A stretch of 64,000 bases of DNA, taken from assembly GCF_001425445.1 (NCBI RefSeq), contig NZ_LMQU01000010.1, positions 317,501 through 381,500 on the forward strand, in the 5' to 3' direction. The notes below the pieces were generated by a model. The model worked only from the letters and a program-made list of their open reading frames with translations. It was not told the origin of the DNA and ran no database searches. Origin of the DNA: Devosia sp. Leaf420. Its GTDB lineage: Bacteria; Pseudomonadota; Alphaproteobacteria; Rhizobiales; Devosiaceae. A program made the translations under genes and the position numbers. Position 1 is the stretch's first letter, and each line of letters opens with the position of its first letter. Below are positions 44,830 through 53,065 of this stretch, piece by piece.

Positions 44830-45099
44830 CTATTTGGTGCTGTCGACCTTTTCAGCGAGCCAGATTTTGATCAGCGATTGATAAGGCACATCGCGCTTAT
44901 TCGCGGCAATTTTGATCTGATCGAGCAGGCCCACCGGCAGGCGTAGGGAGATGGATGCTGACGACGGCTTGAGATTGGGCATGACGACCTGTTTCGCCTT
45001 GCCCCAATCGATATAGTCGGTGGTGTCGTGGCTCTCCCAGAACGCACGTTCTTCCGCTTCCGTCTTAAATGTCGGTATCGGCTTAAGAGACTTGCTCAT
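44830..45099 (-). CDS. brnA: BrnA-type antitoxin
   Basis: 89 residues. The N-terminal segment PIPTFKTEAEERAFWESHD and the DYIDWGKAKQVVMPNLKPS stretch are typical of BrnA. The C-terminal part (ISLRLPVGLLDQIKIAANKR) is a ribbon-helix-helix DNA-binding domain of the CopG type. It is the second gene of the module and overlaps the toxin stop by 17 bases. It is expected to bind BrnT and to repress the promoter through the palindrome upstream. Confidence 0.9.
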   Translation of the reverse strand: MSKSLKPIPTFKTEAEERAFWESHDTTDYIDWGKAKQVVMPNLKPSSASISLRLPVGLLDQIKIAANKRDVPYQSLIKIWLAEKVDSTK

Positions 45100-45385
45100 A
45101 AACGATCCTTTCCTTGCGATTCATATCGCGCGCAGAGATGACCCGAATACGCGTCTCGTCGTGGCGCAAGGTGAAGGTTACATGCAGCAGCCTTCTGTCG
45201 TTGGAATGCCCTAGTGCGTGAAAACGAGGTTCCACATCGCTATGCTTGGCGTCGGCGAGCGTGAGAAGTGGCTGATTGAAGAACATCTGTTCTGCCTCGG
45301 CCTGAGACACGCCATGTTTATCCACACTCTTGCGCGCGTTTCCCGCGTCCCAATCGAACCCTTGAACTCGGCTCCAGTCGATCAT
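45083..45385 (-). CDS. brnT: BrnT-type ribonuclease toxin
   Basis: 100-residue BrnT with the RelE-like fold. Family segments are FDWDAGNARKSVDKHGVS, AEQMFFNQPLL, EPRFHALGHSNDRRLLHVTF and IRVISARDMNRKERIVYE. The His, Arg and Lys clusters expected of the ribonuclease are kept. First gene of the module. Its ATG is only 2 bases from a 10-bp palindrome, leaving no room for a ribosome-binding site, so it may be a leaderless start. Type II toxin-antitoxin; cleaves mRNA in characterised members. Confidence 0.92.
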   Translation of the reverse strand: MIDWSRVQGFDWDAGNARKSVDKHGVSQAEAEQMFFNQPLLTLADAKHSDVEPRFHALGHSNDRRLLHVTFTLRHDETRIRVISARDMNRKERIVYEQVS

Positions 45386-45419
45386 GAATGTATATTACCA
45401 TAATATACATCGCTTTCAA
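45386..45419 (-). promoter_or_regulatory. BrnTA promoter overlapping a perfect palindromic operator
   Basis: ATGTATATTA and TAATATACAT (45388-45397 and 45401-45410) form a perfect 10-bp inverted repeat with a 3-base spacer. On the minus strand TTGAAA (45414-45419) and TAATAT (45392-45397) are 16 bases apart, fitting -35 and -10 boxes. The -10 box lies inside the palindrome. Transcription would begin 7 bases later, at or next to the A of the brnT ATG. Autoregulation by BrnA is expected from the family. Confidence 0.75.
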
Positions 45420-45425
45420 TACCGC

Positions 45426-45457
45426 ACAAAAAAGCCCCGGTGTCTCCACCGGGGCTT
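45426..45457 (-). terminator. Rho-independent terminator of ffh-rpsP
   Basis: A perfect 11-bp stem (45432-45442 with 45447-45457) has the loop TCTC. On the minus strand it is followed by TTTTTTTGTG (from 45432 downward). It ends the ffh-rpsP transcript about 30 bases after the rpsP stop. Confidence 0.88.
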
Positions 45458-45486
45458 TTCCATTCGCAGGTCCAAAGACCCAAAAA

Positions 45487-45849
45487 TTATTCAGCAGCGC
45501 CTTCGGCGGATGCTGCGGCCTTGGCGGCCTTTTCTTCAGCGCGTTCCTTGGCCTTTTCGCCGGGAACACCCTTGTTCGGGTTGTTACGGGCTTCGCGCTT
45601 CACGAGGCCAGCAGCGTCGAGGAAACGCAGGACACGGTCGGTCGGCTGTGCGCCGTGCGAGAGCCAGTGCTTGGCGCGTTCGGTGTCGAGGACGACGCGG
45701 TTTTCAGCTGATTTGTCGAGCAGCGGGTTGAAGGTGCCCAGCTTTTCGATGAAGCGGCCATCACGGGGCGAACGGGCGTCGGCAACAACGATCTGGTAGA
45801 AAGGACGCTTCTTGGTGCCACCACGGGCCAGACGGATCTTGAGAGACAT
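45487..45849 (-). CDS. rpsP: 30S ribosomal protein S16
   Basis: 120 residues. The opening [20 protein letters not shown] is the S16 signature. The C-terminal about 40 residues are Ala/Lys/Glu-rich, an extension common in alphaproteobacterial S16. It follows ffh, with a 36-base gap. In many alphaproteobacteria rpsP is followed by rimM, trmD and rplS; here a terminator and the brnTA module follow. Confidence 0.98.
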   Translation of the reverse strand: MSLKIRLARGGTKKRPFYQIVVADARSPRDGRFIEKLGTFNPLLDKSAENRVVLDTERAKHWLSHGAQPTDRVLRFLDAAGLVKREARNNPNKGVPGEKAKERAEEKAAKAAASAEGAAE

Positions 45850-45885
45850 TGCTTTATTCCTAAGGCTGTCGGTTGATAGTTTGGG

Positions 45886-47469
45886 TTATTTCTTCTTGCC
45901 CAGGCCCGGAAGGCCAGGGAAACGCGGAGCGCCGCCGAGACCGGGAAGGCCCGGGCCACCGGCGGATTTGAAAAGCTTGTTGACGTCTGTGGGCAGCTTG
46001 TCGGCCATCGGCAGATCGGCCGAGGGCAAGCCCTTGAGCTGATCGGGATTGATGCCGGCCTGACGCGCCATCTGTTCGAGCTGCTTTGGGTCCATCTTGG
46101 AGAGATCGGGCATGCCACCGAGCATGCCGCCCATCTTGCCGCCGAACATGCCACCAAGAGCGCCCATGCCGCCCTTGGACACCTTCTTCATCATATCGGC
46201 CATCTGGCGGTGCTGCTTGGAAAGCTTGTTGATTTCGGAAACTTCGACACCGGCGCCGGCAGCGATACGCTTGCGACGCGAGGCATTGAGCAGGTCCGGA
46301 TTGGCCCGCTCTTTCTTGGTCATGGAATTGATGATGGCGATCTGACGATCGAAAACCTTTTCGTCGACATTGGCGCCGGCCATGGCTTTCTTGAGCTGGC
46401 CCGCACCGGGGAGCATGCCCATGAGGCCGCCCATGCCGCCCATCTTCTTCATCTGCAAAAGCTGGGCGCGCAGGTCGTCGAGGTCGAACGAGCCCTTCTT
46501 GAGCTTGGCCGCCATCTTCTGGGCGTCTTCGGCCGTGACGTGCTCGGCGGCCTTTTCGACGAGCGAAACGATGTCGCCCATGCCCAGAATTCGGTCGGCG
46601 ATACGCGCGGGATGGAAATCCTCCAGCGCATCCATCTTTTCGCCGACACCGATCAGCTTGATCGGCTTGCCGGTGGCTGCGCGCATCGAGAGCGCCGCAC
46701 CACCGCGACCATCGCCATCGACGCGGGTCATGACGATACCGGTCACGTCCAGACGGGTATCGAAAGAGCGGGCGACGTTGATCGCATCTTGGCCCGTCAA
46801 GGCGTCGACGACGAGCAGAATTTCGTGGGGTTTCGCGATCTCCTTGATGGAGACCGTTTCGACCATCAGCTCTTCGTCGATATGGGTGCGGCCGGCGGTA
46901 TCCAGAATGAGAACGTCATAGCCGCCAAGACGGCCTTCGCGCTCCGCGCGGCGGGCAATCTCGACCGGCGTTTCAGTGGCCACGATCGGCAGCGTATCGA
47001 CGCCGACCTGTTCGCCGAGCACGCGGAGCTGCTCCATGGCGGCCGGGCGGCGCGTATCGAGGGAGGCCAGAAGAACGCGCTTCTTCTGTTTGTCCTTGAG
47101 ACGTTTTGCAATTTTGGCCGTGGTCGTCGTCTTACCCGAACCCTGCAAACCGACCATGAGGAGGGTGACGGGCGACGGGGCATTGAGATCGATGGTGACG
47201 GCATCGGAGCCGAGGACCGCAACCAGCTCGTCATTGACGATTTTGACGACCTGCTGGCCTGGCGTCACCGAGCGGGTGACTTCGGCGCCGACGGCGCGCT
47301 CGCGGACCTGTTCGACAAAGGCACGGACGACTTCGAGGCTGACGTCGGCTTCGATCAGCGCCCGGCGGATTTCGCGCATGGCGGCATCGACATCGGCAGC
47401 GTTGAGCGCGCCGCGTCCGCGAAGTCCGTCAAAAATCTTGCCAAGCCGGTCGCTTAAGCTCTCAAACAT
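45886..47469 (-). CDS. ffh: Signal recognition particle protein (Ffh)
   Basis: GTPase that recognises signal sequences on nascent chains and delivers ribosomes to FtsY. 527 residues. The N domain has FDGLRGRGALNAADV. The G domain has the P-loop GLQGSGKTTTTAKIA, the DTAGRTHID motif, and TRVDGDGRGGA. A Met-rich M domain at the C-terminus has runs of Gly-Gly-Met. The C-terminal region is Gly/Leu/Pro-rich. Its partner ftsY is 3 kb away on the other strand. The 4.5S RNA gene was not found in this window. Confidence 0.98.
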   Translation of the reverse strand: MFESLSDRLGKIFDGLRGRGALNAADVDAAMREIRRALIEADVSLEVVRAFVEQVRERAVGAEVTRSVTPGQQVVKIVNDELVAVLGSDAVTIDLNAPSPVTLLMVGLQGSGKTTTTAKIAKRLKDKQKKRVLLASLDTRRPAAMEQLRVLGEQVGVDTLPIVATETPVEIARRAEREGRLGGYDVLILDTAGRTHIDEELMVETVSIKEIAKPHEILLVVDALTGQDAINVARSFDTRLDVTGIVMTRVDGDGRGGAALSMRAATGKPIKLIGVGEKMDALEDFHPARIADRILGMGDIVSLVEKAAEHVTAEDAQKMAAKLKKGSFDLDDLRAQLLQMKKMGGMGGLMGMLPGAGQLKKAMAGANVDEKVFDRQIAIINSMTKKERANPDLLNASRRKRIAAGAGVEVSEINKLSKQHRQMADMMKKVSKGGMGALGGMFGGKMGGMLGGMPDLSKMDPKQLEQMARQAGINPDQLKGLPSADLPMADKLPTDVNKLFKSAGGPGLPGLGGAPRFPGLPGLGKKK

Positions 47470-47751
47470 CTTCTAGTCCTTCTCGCTCACGGGCCGCACC
47501 GCTCAGCCACCGACGCGCTAAAACCGCGCTGGTGGCTTCGCTGGCCCTCCGCGGGGGCGCCAAAACGTTGGCGGGGTCCTCGCTTTGCTCGTCCAGTGAG
47601 CCATATGGTATTCATGCAAGCAAACGCAAAACCCACCCGCGGGCGCAACGCGCTGGCGGATGTTGGCCTCCGGGATCGTGGTACCCTTTAGGGGCCCCGG
47701 TCGGCTGGTCAGGAGCAAAAGCCTGATGAACGGGTCGCGTTTAGGGGAGAA
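47470..47751. other. Gap upstream of ffh and the kinase gene
   Basis: 282 bases between the divergent ffh and kinase genes. I see no convincing gene, repeat family or RNA. Short arms such as GGTACCCTTTAGGGGCCCC can pair but lack a clear function. I looked for the conserved 4.5S RNA tetraloop region (GGAAGGGAGCAGC) and did not see it. Confidence 0.4.
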
Positions 47752-48345
47752 ATGCGCGTGAGTCAAGAAACGAAGGGTTTTATCGCGACCGATGCCCTGA
47801 TCGACAGGCTAAGGGCGCGGCAGGATATCAGGTTGATCGGCATCGATGGATTGCCGGTTTCGGGCAAATCGACGCTCGCGGATCGGCTGATCAAGAGCTT
47901 TGATGCCGACGTAATCTATCTCGATGATTTCGTGCTACCGCAGAATGCATGGCCGGAGCCGATCAAACCTCGATTTCCCTTTCCCTATATGCGGCACGCA
48001 GCGTTTTTCGAGGCGGTCGAGACCTTGGCCCAATCCGGTGCCTGCCGCTATCAGCTTTATGATTGGGAGGCTGGGGCGCTAGGGCCCTGGAAAGAGATTC
48101 GGCTCGGCGAGAAGCTGGTCGTCGTGGAAGGCGTCTCGGCGCTGGCCGAACGCTTGGCGCCGCTTTACGATCTAAAAGTCTGGATCGAAAGCGACGCAGC
48201 AACGACGCTACAAGCCTCGCTCGACCGAGGCGTTGGCGCCTGGGAGCGGCAATGGCGCGACCTCTTCATGCCCAGTGTCGAGCGCTATATGGAAACGCGT
48301 CCCCTTGAGCGTGCCGATATAGTCGTTCCCGGACGCGGGGCTTAG
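47752..48345 (+). CDS. P-loop nucleoside-kinase-like protein
   Basis: 197 residues with the uridine-kinase type P-loop [18 protein letters not shown] at about 26-43 and a switch-like [12 protein letters not shown] lid region with [11 protein letters not shown] follows. It resembles uridine/cytidine kinases and other small-substrate P-loop kinases, but the base-binding residues cannot be assigned. ATG at 47752 has AGGGGAG just upstream. The gene is at the head of a plus-strand run that continues with dapF. Confidence 0.8.
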   Translation: MRVSQETKGFIATDALIDRLRARQDIRLIGIDGLPVSGKSTLADRLIKSFDADVIYLDDFVLPQNAWPEPIKPRFPFPYMRHAAFFEAVETLAQSGACRYQLYDWEAGALGPWKEIRLGEKLVVVEGVSALAERLAPLYDLKVWIESDAATTLQASLDRGVGAWERQWRDLFMPSVERYMETRPLERADIVVPGRGA

Positions 48346-48415
48346 CCGGGCGGCACTGGCAATTCCATATCACTTCCGCCATATAGTGCCCGAGACCAAA
48401 AGACAGGCACCGCTC

Positions 48416-49288
48416 GTGAGCAACGCACCCTTTCTCAAGATGAACGGGCTGGGCAACCAGATCATCGTCGCCGACATGCGCGGCCGGACGGATCGCGTCA
48501 CTCCTGAGGCGGCCATTGCGATCAATGCGCGGGCCGAGACCAAGTTTGACCAGATCATGGCCATCCATGATTCCCGCATGCCGGGCACGGTCAATTATAT
48601 CGAGATCATCAATTCCGACGGGTCGCGCGCCCAAGCCTGCGGCAATGGCATGCGCTGCGTGGTGCAGTTTCTGAGCGCCGAGCAGGGCCGGCAGCGGTTT
48701 ACCTTCGAGACGGTTGCTGGGATTTTGTTTGGCGAAGAGGCCGAAAACGGGCTGATCACCGTCGATATGGGCACGCCGAAGTTCGCCTGGTTCGACATTC
48801 CGCTGGCCGAGGAATTTGCTGACACGCGAAAAATCGAATTGCAGATCGGGCCGATCGATGCGCCGGTGCTGCATTCGCCATCGGTGATGGCGATCGGCAA
48901 TCCGCATGCGACGTTTTGGGTCAAGGACGATGTCTGGTCCTATGCGCTCGACCGGTTTGGGCCCATGCTCGAAAACCACCCGATCTTTCCCGAGCGCGCC
49001 AATATCGGCATTGCCCAGGTCATCGAGCCGGACAAGATCATGCTGCGCGTCTGGGAACGCGGGGCTGGGTTGACCGAGGCCTGTGGCACGGCGGCCTGTG
49101 CGGCTGTGGTCAATGGCGCGCGGACGCGGCGGACAGACCGTAAGGCGACCGTAACGTTGCCGGGCGGCGATCTCGTCGTCGTATGGCAGGCGGATGACCA
49201 TGTGACCCTGACCGGCCCCGCCGAACTGGAGTGGCGCGGTGCCTTCGACCCGGCTACGGGCGCCTGGACGCGCGCCGAGGCGGCCTGA
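48416..49288 (+). CDS. dapF: Diaminopimelate epimerase
   Basis: Converts LL-DAP to meso-DAP for lysine and peptidoglycan. 290 residues. The opening [13 protein letters not shown] is the family start. The two catalytic Cys are in ACGNGMRCV and EACGTAACA. The GTG start at 48416 puts the domain near the N-terminus; GTG at 48386 would extend it by ten residues. The stop overlaps the mtaB start by one base (TGATG). Confidence 0.97.
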   Translation: MSNAPFLKMNGLGNQIIVADMRGRTDRVTPEAAIAINARAETKFDQIMAIHDSRMPGTVNYIEIINSDGSRAQACGNGMRCVVQFLSAEQGRQRFTFETVAGILFGEEAENGLITVDMGTPKFAWFDIPLAEEFADTRKIELQIGPIDAPVLHSPSVMAIGNPHATFWVKDDVWSYALDRFGPMLENHPIFPERANIGIAQVIEPDKIMLRVWERGAGLTEACGTAACAAVVNGARTRRTDRKATVTLPGGDLVVVWQADDHVTLTGPAELEWRGAFDPATGAWTRAEAA

Positions 49289-50550
49289 TGGCAGTCGAAA
49301 CGCTGACATTCGGCTGCCGCCTCAACGCCTATGAGGGCGAGGTGATGAAGGCCGAGGCCGAAAAGGCCGGGCTCGACAATGCCATCATCATCAATACCTG
49401 CGCGGTGACCGAAGAGGCCGTCAAACAGGCCAAGCAGGCGGTGCGCAAGGCGCGGCGCGACAACCCGGCAGCGCGGATCATCGTCACCGGTTGCGCGGCG
49501 CAGACTGAGGCGCGCACCTTTGGCGACATGGACGAGGTCGACCTCGTCATCGGCAATGACGATAAGCTCAGGGCCGAGAGTTATAAGCCGATGGTGTTCG
49601 GCCTCGCGCTGAACGACAAGGTTCAGGTCAACGATATCATGAGCGTGCGGGAAACCGCGGGGCATCTGATTGCCGGGATGGATCGGCGGACGCGGGCCTT
49701 CGTCCAGGTGCAGAATGGCTGCGATCATCGCTGCACGTTCTGCATCATTCCCTTTGGCCGCGGGCCTTCGCGCTCGGTGCCGATGGGGCTCGTGGTCGAT
49801 CAGATCAAGCAGCTCGTCGGCAATGGCTATCGCGAAGTGGTGCTCACCGGGGTCGACATCACCTCCTATGGGCCGGACTTGCCGGGCGCACCGACCCTCG
49901 GCACGCTGGTGCAATCGATCCTGCGGCATGTGCCGGACCTGCCACGGCTTAGGATTTCCTCGATCGATTCTATCGAGGCGGATGCCGCGCTTTACGAGGC
50001 GGTGACGGACAAGCGGTTGATGCCGCATCTTCATCTCTCGCTGCAATCGGGCGACGATCTGATCCTGAAGCGGATGAAGCGGCGGCATTCGCGCAGCGAC
50101 GCGCTCGATGTGGTCGAGAAGCTGCGGGGGCTGCGGCCCGACATGGTGTTCGGTGCCGATATCATTGCCGGGTTTCCAACAGAAACCGAGGCGATGTTCG
50201 AAAACTCGCTGCGCTTTATCGGCGAAGCGGGGCTGAGCTATATTCACGCTTTCTCCTATTCGCCGCGGCCAGGCACGCCGGCGGCGCGCATGCCGCAGGT
50301 GGGCAAGGGAGTGGCGCGGCAGCGCGCCGGCCTTTTGCGGGCCGAAGGCGAAAAGCAGGTGGCGGCGCTTTATGCGAGCCGCCTTGGCCACACCGAAAAT
50401 GTGCTGATGGAGCGCTCCGGCGTCGGGCGCACCGAACAATATATCCCCGTTCGCGTTGCCGGTATGGAAGCCGGTGATCTGGATGCGGTTGTCATCACCG
50501 GGCGCGGCGCCGATTGCCTGGTGGGCGAAAAGCTGCGCGCGGCCGCCTGA
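49288..50550 (+). CDS. mtaB: tRNA (t6A37) C2-methylthiotransferase
   Basis: Radical-SAM enzyme that adds a methylthio group to t6A37 in tRNAs reading ANN codons. 420 residues. The N-terminal UPF0004 domain has Cys in FGCRLNAYE, NTCAVT and VTGCAAQ, ligands of a second cluster. The radical-SAM CxxxCxxC is CDHRCTFC. The TRAM-like C-terminus is reduced. The start at 49288 overlaps the dapF stop. ftsY begins 20 bases downstream. Confidence 0.95.
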   Translation: MAVETLTFGCRLNAYEGEVMKAEAEKAGLDNAIIINTCAVTEEAVKQAKQAVRKARRDNPAARIIVTGCAAQTEARTFGDMDEVDLVIGNDDKLRAESYKPMVFGLALNDKVQVNDIMSVRETAGHLIAGMDRRTRAFVQVQNGCDHRCTFCIIPFGRGPSRSVPMGLVVDQIKQLVGNGYREVVLTGVDITSYGPDLPGAPTLGTLVQSILRHVPDLPRLRISSIDSIEADAALYEAVTDKRLMPHLHLSLQSGDDLILKRMKRRHSRSDALDVVEKLRGLRPDMVFGADIIAGFPTETEAMFENSLRFIGEAGLSYIHAFSYSPRPGTPAARMPQVGKGVARQRAGLLRAEGEKQVAALYASRLGHTENVLMERSGVGRTEQYIPVRVAGMEAGDLDAVVITGRGADCLVGEKLRAAA

Positions 50551-50570
50551 GGCGAGGAAAGAACAAAAGC

Positions 50571-51767
50571 ATGAGCGATAAGGTATCCGGTTTCTTCAAG
50601 CGCTTGTTCGGCACCGAGCCCGTGCCTTCGCCGGCTCCGCCCGAGACGCGCCCGGATGCCCCGATCCAGCCCATTCCGCCCGTCCCGGAAACGGTGCCGC
50701 CTGCGCCGGAACCCGTGGAAACGCCCGACCTGCCGCCGCCTGGGCCTCCCGAAACGACCCCCGACTATGTCGAGGAAATTGAGGAGCGCGCTTTAGAAAT
50801 CCAGAACAGCGTGCCGATCATTCCGGCGCCCACCACCGCCGAGATGCCGCGGCAAAGCTGGTTTTCGCGGCTGACGACGGGGCTAAAGCGCTCTTCGGAT
50901 AATCTGACGACATCGATCACCTCGGTCTTTACCAAGCGCAAGCTGGATGGGGCGACGCTCGATGAACTGGAGGATGTGCTGATCCAGGCCGATCTCGGGC
51001 TTGAGACGGCCATGGCCATTACCGAAACCCTGCGCCGCGACAGGTTTGATCGCGAGGTGTCCGACAGCGATGTGCGCTCCGTGCTCGCCGCGGAAGTCGA
51101 AAAGGTTTTGGGGCCCGTGGCGCGACCGCTGACGGTGGACACGACCAAAACGCCGTTCATCATCCTGATGATCGGGGTCAATGGCTCGGGCAAGACGACG
51201 ACCATCGGCAAGCTGGCGCAAAAGTTTGCGGGCGAAGGAAAATCCGTGATGCTGGCGGCGGGCGACACGTTCCGCGCTGCGGCGATCGAACAATTGCAGG
51301 TCTGGGGTCAGCGGACGGGTGCACCGGTTGTTTCGCGGCCCGCCGGCGCCGATGCGTCGGGGCTGGCCTTCGATGCGGTCACACAGGCCAAGGCCGAGGG
51401 GCGCGATGTGCTGATCATCGATACGGCCGGGCGCCTTCAGAACCGCGACGAATTGATGGATGAGCTCGAAAAGGTTATCCGCGTCATCAAGAAGGTCGAG
51501 CCATCGGCGCCGCATGCGACGCTGCTTACCCTTGATGCGACGACGGGCCAGAATGCACTCAAGCAGGTCGAGATTTTTGGCAAGCGTGCTGGCGTGACGG
51601 GCCTTGTCATGACCAAGCTAGATGGCACAGCGCGCGGCGGCATTCTCGTCGCGATTGCCAAGAAGTTTGGCCTGCCGGTGCATTTCATCGGTGTCGGCGA
51701 AGGCGTCGAAGATCTCGAGCCGTTTGCCGCGCGGGATTTTGCCAAGGCGATTGCCGGCCAGGACTAA
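50571..51767 (+). CDS. ftsY: Signal recognition particle receptor FtsY
   Basis: 398-residue SRP receptor GTPase that docks Ffh-ribosome complexes at the membrane. An acidic, Pro-rich N-terminal A domain (about 1-95) precedes the NG domain. The P-loop is GVNGSGKTTTIGK, with DTAGRLQNRDEL and TKLDGTARGG. The start at 50571 (MSDKVSGFFKRLFG) has GAGGAA upstream. Fourth gene of the kinase-dapF-mtaB-ftsY-yciB run, which faces away from ffh-rpsP. Confidence 0.98.
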   Translation: MSDKVSGFFKRLFGTEPVPSPAPPETRPDAPIQPIPPVPETVPPAPEPVETPDLPPPGPPETTPDYVEEIEERALEIQNSVPIIPAPTTAEMPRQSWFSRLTTGLKRSSDNLTTSITSVFTKRKLDGATLDELEDVLIQADLGLETAMAITETLRRDRFDREVSDSDVRSVLAAEVEKVLGPVARPLTVDTTKTPFIILMIGVNGSGKTTTIGKLAQKFAGEGKSVMLAAGDTFRAAAIEQLQVWGQRTGAPVVSRPAGADASGLAFDAVTQAKAEGRDVLIIDTAGRLQNRDELMDELEKVIRVIKKVEPSAPHATLLTLDATTGQNALKQVEIFGKRAGVTGLVMTKLDGTARGGILVAIAKKFGLPVHFIGVGEGVEDLEPFAARDFAKAIAGQD

Positions 51768-51864
51768 AAAAACTCGGACAAAATCTGACCATGCTTGGAG
51801 CCTATTGCGCTTGCAACGCTTGGCCCATGCCATCACATTGGCGCAAGACGCCATGGAACGAACA

Positions 51865-52533
51865 ATGACCGACAAAGCCGCCGAACCAGACGTGAGCTGG
51901 GACGACCTCAAGCCACAGATGACCAAGCTCTCGCTCGAGCTCGGCCCGCTGGTTATCTTCTTTCTCGTCAATTTCTTCGGCGATCGCATCCTTGCAGCCT
52001 TTCCGGCGCTGACCCCGATTTTCCCCGAAGGCTTCTTTCTCGCGACCGCGGTCTTCATGATCGCCATGGCCGTCTCGCTAGTCATCTCGAAGCTCGTGCT
52101 CGGCAAAATCCCGGTCATGCCGCTGGTGACGGGCGTCGTCGTGCTGATCTTTGGCGGGTTGACGCTGTGGCTGCAGGACGAGACGTTCTTCAAGCTCAAG
52201 CCGACCATCACCAATATGCTGTTCGCCTCGGTGCTGCTGGGCGGTCTCCTGTTCCGGCAATCGCTGCTCAAATATGTTTTTGGTGACGTTTACCGGCTGC
52301 GCCCCGAAGGCTGGTGGAAGCTGACGCTGAATTGGGGCCTGTTTTTCGTGCTGCTGGCCGTGATCAACGAGATCGTCTGGCGCAATTTCGATACGGCGTT
52401 CTGGGTCAACTTCAAGGTCTGGGGCATCATGCCGCTGACGATGATTTTCTCGATGACGCAGCTCCCGCTGCTCAGCAAATATGCGCCGGAGAACGAACCC
52501 CCTTCTCCGCCGCAAGTCGTGGTCGAGAGCTGA
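51865..52533 (+). CDS. yciB: Inner-membrane septation protein YciB/IspZ
   Basis: 222 residues with five predicted helices and the family start KLSLELGPLVIFFLVNFFGD. Conserved NWGLFFVLLAVINEIVWRNF lies near the end. It affects septation and cell-envelope synthesis in other bacteria. The ATG at 51865 has GGAACG at good spacing; 51853 is an alternative start. Follows ftsY by about 100 bases. A pair of hairpin repeats follows the stop. Confidence 0.93.
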   Translation: MTDKAAEPDVSWDDLKPQMTKLSLELGPLVIFFLVNFFGDRILAAFPALTPIFPEGFFLATAVFMIAMAVSLVISKLVLGKIPVMPLVTGVVVLIFGGLTLWLQDETFFKLKPTITNMLFASVLLGGLLFRQSLLKYVFGDVYRLRPEGWWKLTLNWGLFFVLLAVINEIVWRNFDTAFWVNFKVWGIMPLTMIFSMTQLPLLSKYAPENEPPSPPQVVVES

Positions 52534-52560
52534 CGTCTCCAATCCAGTCCCAGACACGAT

Positions 52561-52615
52561 GTCATCCCCGCGAAAGCGGGGATTTCTGTTTATGGATTCC
52601 CGCTTTCGCGGGAAT
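52561..52615. repeat. Two adjacent CCCGC-GAAAGCGGG type hairpin repeats
   Basis: The first has arms ATCCCCGC and GCGGGGAT with loop GAAA (52564-52583). The second has arms ATTCCCGC and GCGGGAAT with loop TTTC (52596-52615). These are widely distributed intergenic repeats. They lie between the convergent yciB and metallopeptidase genes. Confidence 0.85.
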
Positions 52616-52633
52616 GGCGCGAGAGGATAGGGC

Positions 52634-53065
52634 CTAGTCTTCTGCGTCGGCGCGGGCTTCGATCTCTTCCATGTCTTCGTCGGAAAAGCCGAAGTGGTGG
52701 CCGAGTTCGTGGATAAGCACATGGGTGACGACTTCGCCGAGCGTGTTGTCGTCGTTTTCGGCCCAATAATCGAGAATGGCGCGGCGATAGAGGAAGACCG
52801 TATTGGGCAATTGCCCGGTCTGGGGCACGGCGCCGTCTTCGGTGAGACCGATGCCGGTGAAAAGGCCCATCAGCTCGAAGGGGCTTTCCATCTTGAAATG
52901 TTCGAGAATGTCGTCTTCAGCAAATTCGGCCACTGAACAGGTGACGTCGGCCGCGAGCGATTTGAACGGCTCGGGCAGTTCAGCCAGGGCCTTGCTTGCC
53001 AAAGCCTCGAAGTCATCGAGGGTCGGGGCATAAAGCCCCGACCAATCGGTGTGTTTTACTTCCAC
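52634..53065 (-). CDS. Zincin-like metallopeptidase family protein
   Basis: 143 residues with the HExxH zinc site [19 protein letters not shown], where His, His and the downstream Glu are the likely ligands. The N-terminal half has an unrelated helical domain with [17 protein letters not shown]. The family is widespread and mostly uncharacterised. Its start overlaps the leuC stop by 10 bases, so it is probably translated from the leuC mRNA. Confidence 0.9.
   Translation of the reverse strand: MEVKHTDWSGLYAPTLDDFEALASKALAELPEPFKSLAADVTCSVAEFAEDDILEHFKMESPFELMGLFTGIGLTEDGAVPQTGQLPNTVFLYRRAILDYWAENDDNTLGEVVTHVLIHELGHHFGFSDEDMEEIEARADAED

Noticed and set aside
47470..47751. Possible 4.5S/SRP RNA gene upstream of ffh
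   Set aside because: I looked for the conserved tetraloop and symmetric-loop sequence and did not see it. The 82-residue frame on the minus strand here is Pro/Arg-rich and not protein-like.
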